Assembly: GCA_947629575.1 (NCBI GenBank)
Contig: CANREF010000006.1
Location: 30,932 to 94,931, forward strand
Direction: 5' to 3'
DNA length: 64,000 nt
Source: an uncultured Clostridia bacterium
Lineage (GTDB): Bacteria; Bacillota; Clostridia; Christensenellales; Borkfalkiaceae
Shown here: in pieces, positions 7,924 through 16,313 of the stretch
How the letters are laid out: every line of letters starts with the position of its first letter
Position numbering within the stretch: position 1 is the first letter of the stretch
Translations under genes and position numbers: made by a program
Notes under the pieces: model-generated
What the model saw: only the letters and a program-made list of their open reading frames with translations
Database searches by the model: none
What the model was told of the DNA's origin: nothing

Positions 7924-10414
7924 ACATTATTATTCCGACCATCTCAAGGAAGCGCTCGATCTCGCCGAACAGGTCAATGAGACGTTCCAAACGGGATATA
8001 TCGGCAGCGAACATATCCTGCTCGGGATCATCGCCGTAGACGACAGCGCGGGCGGCAGACTTCTCGCCGAGATGGGGGTGGACAAAAAACAATATCTCGC
8101 CTACTTCAAGCGGAGCATCGACAGGTCCTGCCATATCCACGGTTACACCCCGCGCACAAAGAAGCTCCTCGAAGACGCCGTTTCTTTGAGCGTAATGCGG
8201 GGACAGTATAAGGTGCTCACGGGCACCGAACATATGCTGCTCGCCATTCTGCGGATGGAGGAATGCCTCGCCGTCAAGATCCTTCAGACGATGAAGATCG
8301 ATCTGAAGCAGCTGCGGAAGAGGACGCAGGAGCTCGTCGGCCCGGAAGAACAGGAGGAACAGACCTTCGAGCGCCGCCGCGAACCCGAACGTGCGGACAA
8401 CTATTCCGAGCGCCTGAGCGGATTTTATGCCGCCCGCGAACGCAAGCAGGAAGAGCCGACCCTTTCGGCCGATCTATTGCAGTACGGGGAGGACCTCACC
8501 CGAAAGGCGCGCGAGGGGAAGCTCGACCCCGTGATCGGAAGACACAACGAGATCGAAAAGGTCATTCAGATATTGTCGCGCAGGACGAAAAACAATCCCG
8601 TGCTCATCGGAGAGCCGGGCGTGGGAAAGAGCGCCGTGGTGGAGGGGCTTGCGCGCGCCATCGTGGCGGGCGATGTGCCCGAACTTCTGCGCAAAAAGAT
8701 CGTCTTTTCCCTCAATATGACGGGTCTGCTCGCGGGGACAAAATACCGCGGCGATTTCGAGGAACGGCTCAAAAAGGTGATGGATGAGATCACCCGCAAT
8801 CAGGACATCATCCTCTTTATCGACGAGATCCACAACATCGTCGGCGCGGGCGCGTCCTCGGAGAGCCCGATGGACGCTTCAAACATCCTCAAGCCCATGC
8901 TCGCCCGCGGCGAATTGCAGACGGTCGGCGCGACTACCATTGAGGAATACCGCAAATTCATCGAAAAGGACTCGGCGCTCGAGCGGCGCTTTACGCCCGT
9001 CATCGTCGATCAGCCGAGCGTCGAAGATACGATCACCATTCTGCACGGGCTCAAGGATAAGTACGAGGCCCACCACGGAGTGGTCATTACCGACGAGGCA
9101 ATCGAGGCGGCGGCAAAGCTCTCCGACCGCTATATCACCGACCGCTTCCTTCCCGATAAGGCGATCGACCTCATCGACGAGGCGGCTTCCCGCAAGCGCC
9201 TGCGCTCCTACAATGGACCGAGCGGATTGCACGATCTCGAGGACCGCTTGGAGCGGCTCTCCGTCGAGCAGGAAAAGGCGGCGAATTGGAAGGACTATAC
9301 CCGTGCCGCCGCCCTCGGAAAGGAGGTGGATGAGCTCAGCGAAAAGGTCCGTGCGCTCAAGGAAGAGTGGAACGAACAGCGAAATTCCGCCCAGCTCTCC
9401 ATCGGCACGGAGGAGATCGCCGAGATCGTCTCGGGCTGGACGGGCGTTCCCGTTCTGAAGCTCACCGAGGCGGAGAGCGAACGGCTCTTACACCTCGAAG
9501 AGGAATTGCACGAACGCATCGTGGGGCAGGACGAGGCGGTCACCGCCGTCGCAAAGGCGATCCGCCGTGCCCGCGCGGGGCTCAAAGACCCCAACCGTCC
9601 CATCGGTTCCTTTATCTTCGTAGGTCCTACGGGAGTGGGGAAGACCGACCTTTGCAAGGCGCTCGCGGAGAGCCTCTTCGGCGATGAAAGGCTGATGATC
9701 CGCCTCGACATGTCCGAATTCATGGAGAAACATTCCACGTCCAAACTCATCGGCGCGCCGCCCGGTTACGTGGGCTATGAGGACAGTCAGGGAACGCTCA
9801 CCGAGCGCATCCGCAAGAAACCCTATTCGGTCGTTTTGTTCGATGAGATCGAGAAGGCGCACCCCGAGGTTTTCAACATCCTTTTGCAGATCCTCGATGA
9901 CGGCCGCCTCTCCGACAGTAAGGGCAGGGTCGTCTCCTTCAAGAATACCGTCCTCATCATGACGAGCAATGTCGGTGCGCACAAGGTCAAGGAAGTGGGA
10001 ACGCTCGGTTTCCGTTCCCCCGAGGAGGAGAACGCCTATGAGGACATGAAGGAGGATATCCGCGACGCGCTCAAGGAGAAGTTCCGCCCCGAATTTTTGA
10101 ACAGGCTGGACGAGACGATCATCTTCCATAAGCTGACGAAGGAGGACACCAAGAAGATCTGCGACAAGATTTTGGAGGCGCTCGGGCGGCGGCTGCGGGA
10201 CAGGGAGATCGCCATCAGCGTGAGCCCCGCCGCCAAGGAAAAGCTCGTCGAGGAGGGGTACAGCGAGGAATACGGCGCCCGCCCGTTGAAGAGGACGATC
10301 CGCAAACTCGTGGAGGACCGCCTCTCGGAGGAGATCTTGCTCGGGAATATCAAAAACGGCAGCAAAGTTCTGATCGACATTAAGGACGGGGAGTTGGTCT
10401 TCCTCAACGCATAA
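7913..10414 (+). CDS. clpC: AAA+ unfoldase ClpC
   Basis: An 833-residue Hsp100 protein: a double Clp-N domain (about 1-145), AAA module 1 with Walker A GEPGVGKS near residue 234, a middle domain with a UVR-like stretch near residue 453, and AAA module 2 with Walker A GPTGVGKT near residue 571. It unfolds substrates, including arginine-phosphorylated proteins delivered by McsAB, for ClpP. It is the last gene of the cluster; a long GC-rich terminator follows ten bases after the stop. No CtsR operator (GGTCAAA-type heptads) was found in front of the cluster or of mcsA. Confidence 0.97.
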   Translation: MDNKHYYSDHLKEALDLAEQVNETFQTGYIGSEHILLGIIAVDDSAGGRLLAEMGVDKKQYLAYFKRSIDRSCHIHGYTPRTKKLLEDAVSLSVMRGQYKVLTGTEHMLLAILRMEECLAVKILQTMKIDLKQLRKRTQELVGPEEQEEQTFERRREPERADNYSERLSGFYAARERKQEEPTLSADLLQYGEDLTRKAREGKLDPVIGRHNEIEKVIQILSRRTKNNPVLIGEPGVGKSAVVEGLARAIVAGDVPELLRKKIVFSLNMTGLLAGTKYRGDFEERLKKVMDEITRNQDIILFIDEIHNIVGAGASSESPMDASNILKPMLARGELQTVGATTIEEYRKFIEKDSALERRFTPVIVDQPSVEDTITILHGLKDKYEAHHGVVITDEAIEAAAKLSDRYITDRFLPDKAIDLIDEAASRKRLRSYNGPSGLHDLEDRLERLSVEQEKAANWKDYTRAAALGKEVDELSEKVRALKEEWNEQRNSAQLSIGTEEIAEIVSGWTGVPVLKLTEAESERLLHLEEELHERIVGQDEAVTAVAKAIRRARAGLKDPNRPIGSFIFVGPTGVGKTDLCKALAESLFGDERLMIRLDMSEFMEKHSTSKLIGAPPGYVGYEDSQGTLTERIRKKPYSVVLFDEIEKAHPEVFNILLQILDDGRLSDSKGRVVSFKNTVLIMTSNVGAHKVKEVGTLGFRSPEEENAYEDMKEDIRDALKEKFRPEFLNRLDETIIFHKLTKEDTKKICDKILEALGRRLRDREIAISVSPAAKEKLVEEGYSEEYGARPLKRTIRKLVEDRLSEEILLGNIKNGSKVLIDIKDGELVFLNA

Positions 10415-10423
10415 ACTTATTAA

Positions 10424-10471
10424 AAAAAGCACCCGCGCCGCGCAAAATCTTGCGCGGCGCGGGTGCTTTTT
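10424..10471 (+). terminator. Bidirectional terminator between clpC and ung
   Basis: An almost perfect inverted repeat: AAAAAGCACCCGCGCC... (arm 10424-10445) and its complement ending in CTTTTT (10450-10471), loop AATC. The A and T runs at the two ends let it stop transcription of clpC from the left and ung from the right. Confidence 0.92.
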
Positions 10472-10529
10472 GATACTGCCGATTGGTTTCAAATGGATAG
10501 ATTTTTTGGTAACGTATCCGCTTTTTTTG

Positions 10530-11192
10530 TCACAAAGCCCAGTCGATGGGGGCGATCCCGTGCGCTTGGAGATAGGCGTTCGTCTTGGAATAGTGCCTGC
10601 ATCCGAAGAAGCCGCCAAACGCCGAGAGAGGGGAGGGATGAGCGCATTCGAGCACAAGATGTTTGCTTTGATCGATGAGCGGGACTTTCCTTCTCGCGTT
10701 CCCGCCCCATAGGAGAAAGACGAGATGTTCCTTCTGTTTGCTCAGAATTTCGATCACGCTGTCCGTGAACCAGCTCCAGCCGCAGTTCGCGTGCGAATTC
10801 GCCTGATGTTCGCGTACCGAGAGGGAGGTGTTCATAAGGAGCACGCCCTCCCTTGCCCACTTGGTGAGATCGCCCGAACGGGGCGGATCGTAGCCCAAAT
10901 CGTCCTTGAGCTCTTTGAGCATGTTTTCAAGGGACGGCGGCTTTCTTACGCCCTCTTTTACCGAAAAACACAGCCCGTGCGCCTGCCCCGGTTCGTGATA
11001 GGGGTCTTGCCCGAGGAGCACCGCCTTCACATTGGCAAAGGGAGTGTAGCGGAAGCAGTTATAGAGGTCGTACATGTCGGGATAGACGATGTAGTGGGAG
11101 TATTCGTACTTCAAAAATTCCCGTATTTTCAGATAGCGGTCGTCCTCGAAAAGAGGCTTGAGCACTTCATTCCAATCGCCTAAATCTATCAT
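10530..11192 (-). CDS. ung: Uracil-DNA glycosylase (family 1)
   Basis: A 220-residue enzyme that removes uracil from DNA in base excision repair. The catalytic water-activating loop GQDPYH is at 61-66 and the minor-groove/His loop HPSPLS at 185-190. The frame continues 8 codons upstream, but the ATG at 11190-11192 is preceded by AAGGAG at the right distance, and that site overlaps the stop region of the small upstream ORF. It is probably the last gene of the minus-strand mtnN-luxS-ung unit and ends in the shared terminator. Confidence 0.96.
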   Translation of the reverse strand: MIDLGDWNEVLKPLFEDDRYLKIREFLKYEYSHYIVYPDMYDLYNCFRYTPFANVKAVLLGQDPYHEPGQAHGLCFSVKEGVRKPPSLENMLKELKDDLGYDPPRSGDLTKWAREGVLLMNTSLSVREHQANSHANCGWSWFTDSVIEILSKQKEHLVFLLWGGNARRKVPLIDQSKHLVLECAHPSPLSAFGGFFGCRHYSKTNAYLQAHGIAPIDWAL

Positions 11193-11202
11193 ATGTATCT
11201 CC

Positions 11203-11295
11203 TTATCTAACCGCATATAAGAAGTCGTTGAATGCGCCGTTCACGGCTTCGCGGAAATTTTGCAGACCGAGCAGATATTTCAGATCGAGGGACAT
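11203..11295 (-). CDS. 30-codon ORF, possible PAP2 phosphatase N-terminal remnant or small peptide
   Basis: ATG at 11293-11295 with an AGGAGG ribosome binding site five bases upstream, stop TAA at 11203-11205. The peptide contains KYLLGLQNFREAVNGAFND, which resembles the first helix of clostridial PAP2-type membrane phosphatases (LLxLQxxR pattern). Nothing resembling the rest of that family follows; instead the stop codon merges with the ung ribosome binding site. It may be a decayed gene whose start survived because its translation couples to ung, or a functional small peptide. The family resemblance is from memory. Confidence 0.4.
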   Translation of the reverse strand: MSLDLKYLLGLQNFREAVNGAFNDFLYAVR

Positions 11296-11316
11296 AGAGC
11301 CTCCTGAAAAATGAAT

Positions 11317-11748
11317 TCAGTCTATCGTATTTAAGATCGTCAAATACTGTTTAAGTTCTTCCTTTGCGCCCGCAAGGTCGTGGGCGAGGTAGTTCCCGCA
11401 CTCCTCCCGCTTCGCGCCCGGCACTTCGTCCATGCAAAGCGCCACGGGAATGGTCTCCTTCAAAAGGGCGAGCACTGTTCCGTAGTCCAAATTGACGGTG
11501 AGAAGGTAAAAGCCCGTTCTGCAGCCCATCGGCCCGAAGTAGACAATGTTCTCCTTTTCGGAGCTGTTCCTCAGTGCCGTCGCCATCATGTGCTCAATGG
11601 AATGGAGGGCGTCGGGGGTGATATAATCGCCCGCATTGGGTTTTTTGAATCTGAGGTCGAACGTCGTGACGCCGTTTGCGGGCGCGGACATATGCAGACC
11701 CGTTTGCAGTTTATCGTGGTTTTTCTGAAAGGAAGGGATCTTTTCCAT
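11317..11748 (-). CDS. luxS: S-ribosylhomocysteine lyase (autoinducer-2 synthase) LuxS
   Basis: A 143-residue metalloenzyme cleaving S-ribosylhomocysteine into homocysteine and DPD, the precursor of AI-2. Metal ligands are the two histidines of HSIEH (49-53) and Cys117 in EECGNYLAHD; the catalytic cysteine is Cys76 in MGCRTGFYL. The frame extends 46 codons further, but that part is translated dispersed repeat; the ATG at 11746-11748 has AAGGAA upstream and gives the usual N terminus. The gene making its substrate, mtnN, lies upstream on the same strand, separated by a repeat. No promoter was recognised next to luxS, so read-through from mtnN is likely. Confidence 0.95.
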   Translation of the reverse strand: MEKIPSFQKNHDKLQTGLHMSAPANGVTTFDLRFKKPNAGDYITPDALHSIEHMMATALRNSSEKENIVYFGPMGCRTGFYLLTVNLDYGTVLALLKETIPVALCMDEVPGAKREECGNYLAHDLAGAKEELKQYLTILNTID

Positions 11749-11769
11749 AGAATTTTCCTTTTTATCGTC

Positions 11770-12125
11770 TGGGCGGGCAGCGAACGCAGTGAAACAGGTA
11801 GGGAAATCTTGCCCACCCCTTGAGGGGTGGGTGTCTTGTCGCCATTGCGGCAAGACGAGAGGGGTGTTGCGTAAACGGACAGACACCCACTCAGCCTCGC
11901 TCCGCCCGCCAGCTCCCCTAATAGGGAAGCTAAGGGACTCGCCACGCTCTTATTGTCATTTCGACCGAGCGAAGCGAGTGGAGAAATCTCACTTCATCAT
12001 AAGGTAGAGATGTCTCGACATGCCTCGTTCCTCGGCTGCTCGACATGACATTTGGGAGACGCCCACCCCCTACCCCCCTCCATTGGAGGGGGGTTCGCTT
12101 ACCATCTCCTCCTTAGGGGTGGGCA
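11770..12125. repeat. Composite dispersed GC-rich repeat between mtnN and luxS
   Basis: This 380-base gap has no gene. It holds several modules seen elsewhere in the window: a CCCACCCCxTxCCCCCCTCC hairpin element (12063-12093), an inverted copy of the GGGGAGCT...GCTGAGTG element (about 11886-11922), the GTCATTTCGA...GAGAAATCTC element (about 11956-11991) and a related ATGTCTCGACATG...CATGACAT element (about 12006-12052), plus a local hairpin CCCACCCC/GGGGTGGG (11812-11831). Such repeats are usually non-autonomous REP/MITE-like sequences. It interrupts what would otherwise be a compact mtnN-luxS pair. Confidence 0.65.
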
Positions 12126-12129
12126 GCCC

Positions 12130-12786
12130 TTACTCCAAGCTCTCTAAAATTTCTTTCAGGCACGCGCTGAGTTCGAGGAGCGCGTATTTCAGATTCTTCT
12201 TGAACTGCTCCGTCGTCGAGCCCGAACCGTATACGTCGGAAATCGCCTTCACCGAGCAGAAGGGAATTCCCGCATACTTGCACACTTGCGCGATCGCTGC
12301 GCCTTCCATATCGCGGAGATCGCACCCGAGGCGCACGAGCAGGGCATGGTCGGCGGGGGAATCATCGAAACGGTCGCCCGTGCCGAGCGCGCGGCGGGGA
12401 TAGGGGAGCGGGGGCACATAGAAGGACAGAAAATTTTCCTCCTCCCCGGGGAGCGTTCCCACTTCCTTGCCCGAGAGCTGTTTGAGGTCGAAGTCGTATT
12501 GGAGCGCTTTTTCGATGAGATACACTTCGCCCACCTCGGTATTTTCGGCTTTCAGTCCGCCCGCCGCGCCGAAGTTCAAAATAACGTCCGCGCCCGCGGC
12601 GATCGCGGCGCACGCGCCCGCGGCGGCATTGACCTTCCCCTCCGCCGAAACGACGAGGACGATCTTCTTCCCGAACGCTTTCCCGATATGCACCGTCTTT
12701 CCGTACACGGTGCGGATATCTTCGATGTCCATGAGATCGAGGAGGAGTTCCGCCTCGCTGTCCATGGCAATGACACAACCTATCAT
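12130..12786 (-). CDS. mtnN: 5'-methylthioadenosine/S-adenosylhomocysteine nucleosidase
   Basis: A 218-residue nucleoside-phosphorylase-fold hydrolase (MTAN/Pfs). It removes adenine from S-adenosylhomocysteine, giving the S-ribosylhomocysteine used by LuxS, and also acts on methylthioadenosine. Visible landmarks are the N-terminal IAMDSEAE with the catalytic-site Glu11, the NFGAAGG motif, the substrate-binding DMEGAAIAQVC and the catalytic Asp in KAISDVYG. It heads the minus-strand unit with its own promoter and is divergent from the ferritin-like gene. Confidence 0.95.
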   Translation of the reverse strand: MIGCVIAMDSEAELLLDLMDIEDIRTVYGKTVHIGKAFGKKIVLVVSAEGKVNAAAGACAAIAAGADVILNFGAAGGLKAENTEVGEVYLIEKALQYDFDLKQLSGKEVGTLPGEEENFLSFYVPPLPYPRRALGTGDRFDDSPADHALLVRLGCDLRDMEGAAIAQVCKYAGIPFCSVKAISDVYGSGSTTEQFKKNLKYALLELSACLKEILESLE

Positions 12787-12804
12787 AATCTACCTCTTTT
12801 TTCT

Positions 12805-12833
12805 ATTATAACAAATTTTTGCGAGAAAGGCAA
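12805..12833 (-). promoter_or_regulatory. Promoter of mtnN
   Basis: On the minus strand TTGCCT (12828-12833), a 17-base spacer and TATAAT (12805-12810). It lies in the 101-base divergent gap with the ferritin-like gene. Confidence 0.72.
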
Positions 12834-12887
12834 TCAAACGAATACTTCTTTTTCTCTTTGACGATAAAAGTGAGAAAGGAGGATCAT

Positions 12888-14138
12888 ATGAATCCGTTTG
12901 AATGTAAGCCGCAGAAAGCGGACAAGGTTTTTACAGGTTGGAATAAGGTGCTCGTCAAGCCATACGACAAGAACACGGTCGATCCCTACACCCGTCTTCG
13001 GGTCATCCTCATGTCGGGGACGGAATTCGAGAGCGTGCGCTACGGGAACGCATTCACCCGCCACTGCCCCAACAACGACGTGAGGCGCCGTCTTGCCTAC
13101 ATGCGCAGGGGGGAACAGATCCAGCAGAAGCGGGTCGCTTCCTTAAAGCCCGCCAACGAGAGCATCCTCGAGCATACCATCGGCTATGAACAGCTCGCCG
13201 TCGACCTCACCGCCGCCCTCGCCATCACCGAAAAGAACAGCTATGTGAAGAAACAGCTCGACTTTGCCCTTCTGGAAGATTTCGATCACCTGTACCGCTA
13301 TTCCGACCTCATGGAGCTCGAAAAGGGGGGAGACCCCGCAAAGCTCGTGGGAAGTTACACGGAGATCATGCCGGGGCGTCCCACCGTCGCGGAGTACCGC
13401 CACCCCTACGACGATGTGGACTTCTATATCAACTGCTATCTCAACGACCTCAAGACCAAGCTCAACATCAACATCATCACGGCGGCGGAACAGCAGACGA
13501 TGAACTTCTATATGAACGTCGCCAATCTGTACGCTTCCCCCCTCGGCAGAAAGCTATACAACGAGATCGCCATGATCGAGGAACAGCACGTCACGGGCTA
13601 CGGCAGCCTCAAAGATCCCTGTGTGAGTTGGTTCGAGGGGCTTCTCATGAACGAATACACCGAGTGCTATCTGTATTATTCCTGCTACGAGGATGAGAAG
13701 GACGAGCGCATCAAGGGGATATGGGAGATGCACTTCGAGGAGGAGGTCGCCCACCTGCACGAGGCGGCGGATCTGCTCAAGACGTATGAGGGCAAGGTGT
13801 GGCAGCAGGTTCTTCCCGAGGGAGGCGAATTCCCCGAGCTTCTGAAATTCCGTCCGCAGAAGGAATATGTGCGCGAAGTCTTGAAGAGCGTGCGCCTCAC
13901 GGGCGTCGAGGAGGGCTGGGAGGAGCTTTCGAAAGTGCCCGATTCCTTCCGCTTCTTCTCCTACAATGCCCGCATCCATGGGGGCAAACCCGAGAACCAC
14001 GGCACCCATGTCTGCATCGAAAAGCACATCAAGGAGAAGGGGACGGACTGGCGCCTCCAGAACAAAGAACATCCGATCAAGGCGCTCTCGGACAGAAAGA
14101 GAGACGATCTCGACATCGCAAGAGTCAAGGGAAAATAA
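12888..14138 (+). CDS. Large ferritin-like protein of unknown function
   Basis: A 416-residue protein not assigned to a named family. Several segments look like ferritin-superfamily helices with carboxylate/histidine iron ligands: YEQLAVD (100-106), LEDFDHLYRY (129-138), EEQHVTGY (231-238), a Glu near 259 and EEEVAHLH (284-291). Two ExxH-type pairs plus isolated glutamates suggest a diiron site, perhaps with a duplicated four-helix core. The frame opens 23 codons upstream, but the ATG at 12888 has AAAGGAGG placed 5 bases before it. It is a monocistronic gene ending in a strong terminator. A role in oxygen or peroxide defence, alongside the rubrerythrin, is a guess. Confidence 0.7.
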   Translation: MNPFECKPQKADKVFTGWNKVLVKPYDKNTVDPYTRLRVILMSGTEFESVRYGNAFTRHCPNNDVRRRLAYMRRGEQIQQKRVASLKPANESILEHTIGYEQLAVDLTAALAITEKNSYVKKQLDFALLEDFDHLYRYSDLMELEKGGDPAKLVGSYTEIMPGRPTVAEYRHPYDDVDFYINCYLNDLKTKLNINIITAAEQQTMNFYMNVANLYASPLGRKLYNEIAMIEEQHVTGYGSLKDPCVSWFEGLLMNEYTECYLYYSCYEDEKDERIKGIWEMHFEEEVAHLHEAADLLKTYEGKVWQQVLPEGGEFPELLKFRPQKEYVREVLKSVRLTGVEEGWEELSKVPDSFRFFSYNARIHGGKPENHGTHVCIEKHIKEKGTDWRLQNKEHPIKALSDRKRDDLDIARVKGK

Positions 14139-14153
14139 GGCAGGGAAAGAGGC

Positions 14154-14193
14154 AAAAAGCCGCGGCGGCGCATTCGCGCCGCCGCGGCTTTTT
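14154..14193 (+). terminator. Terminator after the ferritin-like gene
   Basis: An 18-bp perfect stem, AAAAAGCCGCGG... (14154-14171) with its complement ending in GGCTTTTT (14176-14193), loop ATTC. Symmetrical, so it could work in both directions. Confidence 0.92.
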
Positions 14194-14229
14194 GCTCTGT
14201 CGCAAAATTATGAAAGTTGAGTGAAACAG

Positions 14230-14258
14230 TTGAATTTCCGTGAAGAATGTGCTATACT
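14230..14258 (+). promoter_or_regulatory. Promoter of the LRR lipoprotein gene
   Basis: TTGAAT (14230-14235), 17-base spacer, TATACT (14253-14258) with an extended TGC at 14250-14252. The leader to the ATG is about 75 bases; a GGAGG-type ribosome binding site sits just before the start. Confidence 0.72.
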
Positions 14259-14338
14259 ACTATCTATGGGAGTTTTATCCCATGGAATACTTAAAAAGCT
14301 GAGTAAAAACCATTCGGTTTTCCCAACGGAGGAAAAAG

Positions 14339-16255
14339 ATGAAGAAGTTTGCACTTTTATTAACTCTCCTGCTCGCGGCGACGGTCGGTTTGTCCGCATG
14401 CGGGGAAGGGGGACACCGCCACGAGTATTCGGAGACGTGGCAGAGGGTCGAAGAGCCGACCTGCCAAAAGGAGGGGTTGGAGATCCGCACCTGCAAATAT
14501 TGCGAATCTACGATTTCGCAGCCCGTCCCCAAGATCGATCACATTTTAGGCAGTTGGGTCGCCGATAAAAACGAGCACTGGAAGGAATGCTCCATGTGCC
14601 ACGGAAAATTCCTGAGCCAGTCCGAGGCGGGAAGCGCAGCCCACTCCTTCCTCACGGGAGGGACGATATGCCGTACTTGCGGATACGATTCTTCGGGCAC
14701 GGAGGGGCTCATCTTCGATCTCGGCAGCGACGAGAAGAATTACTACGTCGTCCGCGGGATTTCCGAGATTTCTAAGAAGGATGTGACCTCTATCAATGTG
14801 CCCGAGACCTATTGTATGCTCCCCGTGCGCGTCATTTACGACAATGCGTTCAAAGATTGCTCGCAATTGAAGACGGTCTCCCTTCCCTCGGGGATCGAAC
14901 GGATCGGGAAAGGGGTCTTTTCGGGCTGCACCTCTCTCGAATCGATCACCGTGGCGGAGGACAACCGCAACTTCTGTTCGGAAGGCGGAATTCTTCTCAA
15001 CAAGAGCAAGAGCGAATATGTGCACATTCCCGCAAAGATCTCGGGGGAAGTCAAAGTTCCCGAAACGGTAAAGGCGTTGGAAGACGGCGTCTTTGCGGGC
15101 AAGGCGATCAGCGGGATCGACCTCCCTTCGGGGCTCGAAACAATCGGAGAGATGGCGTTTGCGAACTGCACCCAACTCACAAAGATCGAAGTCCCCGATA
15201 CTGTCACCAAGATCGGCAAGGGCGCCTTTTCGGGCTGCAGTTCCCTTGCCCGTCTCTCCTTGCCCATCATGCACGACGACAGCGTGCCCAAGCCGCAGGA
15301 GAGATTGCCCGACCCTTCGCAGACCGCGGGGAGTACGGGGGATAAGGTCGAATGGGAACGGTACACGGGAAATTCCTATATCGGCTATCTGTTCGACGCG
15401 GTGGTGTTTACTTCGCTCGACAAAGTTTTCCCCGCTTCGCTCAAGGAAGTGGAGTTCACGAACGGCACCGCGCTTGACGAGTTTTGTTTCCTCTCCTGCA
15501 CGGGGCTTGAGAGGGTGATCCTTCCCGATACCCTCCTCACGATAGGGCAGAGCGCCTTCTCGGGCTGTTCTTCTTTGAGAGAAGTGAACATCCCCGAACA
15601 TGTCACTTCTATCGGGGCGAACGCGTTCAACGGGTGCAAGAGCGTGACGGAATTCCGTCTTCCCGCCTCCCTCGTCGCCCTTGACAGGACGACGTTTGCG
15701 GGCTGCTCCTCCCTCGAGCGCATCGAGGTCGCTCCTGAAAATAATAATTATTTCTCGCAGGACGGCATCCTCTATCAAAAGAAAGCTCTCTTTGCCGTTC
15801 CCGAACAGCTTGCGGGCGAAGTGACCATCCCCGACGGCGTCACCTCTTTGCCCAGCGGGGCATTCACGGGCAGAAAGATCACTTCCATTGTCCTTCCCGC
15901 GGGGCTCACCGAGATCGGCTCGCAATGCTTTGAAAATTGCACGCAGTTGCAGACGGTGACCTTTTCGCAGAACGGGGAAAAACTGCGGCATATGTACGAG
16001 TACTGTTTCACGAACTGCAGCAGTCTTCAAGAGATCTTCATTCCCGCAAGCGTGCAGGATATCGGCTTGTTCGCCTTTGATGGCACAAATCTGCAGAGGG
16101 CGATTTTCGGAAACCCGCAGGGCTGGGTCTCTATGAGACCCGATTCGGAGAAGAAGACGGACATCGACGCCAACAGACTTTCCTCGCCCACCGACGCCGC
16201 GCTCTTGCTCAGAGAAACTTTTTGCAGTATGAGTTGGTCAAAAACAGGGGCTTAA
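14339..16255 (+). CDS. BspA-type leucine-rich-repeat lipoprotein with CxxC modules
   Basis: A 638-residue secreted lipoprotein: signal peptide with lipobox LSAC (lipidated Cys21), then a Cys/His-rich region (about 26-115) with CKYC, CSMC and CRTC pairs that look like repeated small zinc ribbons, then about eleven LRR_5/BspA-type repeats (pattern IGKGAFSGCSSLxxLxLP) up to about residue 600. BspA LRRs are surface adhesion modules in gut and oral bacteria. The same combination of CxxC modules and BspA LRRs recurs in the gene at 61870-63573. The InlB/MBG lipoprotein gene follows after 58 bases without a terminator, so the two are probably co-transcribed. Confidence 0.85.
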   Translation: MKKFALLLTLLLAATVGLSACGEGGHRHEYSETWQRVEEPTCQKEGLEIRTCKYCESTISQPVPKIDHILGSWVADKNEHWKECSMCHGKFLSQSEAGSAAHSFLTGGTICRTCGYDSSGTEGLIFDLGSDEKNYYVVRGISEISKKDVTSINVPETYCMLPVRVIYDNAFKDCSQLKTVSLPSGIERIGKGVFSGCTSLESITVAEDNRNFCSEGGILLNKSKSEYVHIPAKISGEVKVPETVKALEDGVFAGKAISGIDLPSGLETIGEMAFANCTQLTKIEVPDTVTKIGKGAFSGCSSLARLSLPIMHDDSVPKPQERLPDPSQTAGSTGDKVEWERYTGNSYIGYLFDAVVFTSLDKVFPASLKEVEFTNGTALDEFCFLSCTGLERVILPDTLLTIGQSAFSGCSSLREVNIPEHVTSIGANAFNGCKSVTEFRLPASLVALDRTTFAGCSSLERIEVAPENNNYFSQDGILYQKKALFAVPEQLAGEVTIPDGVTSLPSGAFTGRKITSIVLPAGLTEIGSQCFENCTQLQTVTFSQNGEKLRHMYEYCFTNCSSLQEIFIPASVQDIGLFAFDGTNLQRAIFGNPQGWVSMRPDSEKKTDIDANRLSSPTDAALLLRETFCSMSWSKTGA

Positions 16256-16313
16256 GTTCCCATCCCAAAACCTCATTTTACAGAAAAAACCATAATTGGA
16301 ATAGGAGAAGAAC

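Noticed and set aside
12020..12403. 127-codon plus-strand frame over the repeat and the end of mtnN
   Set aside because: Half is repeat, half is antisense to mtnN.
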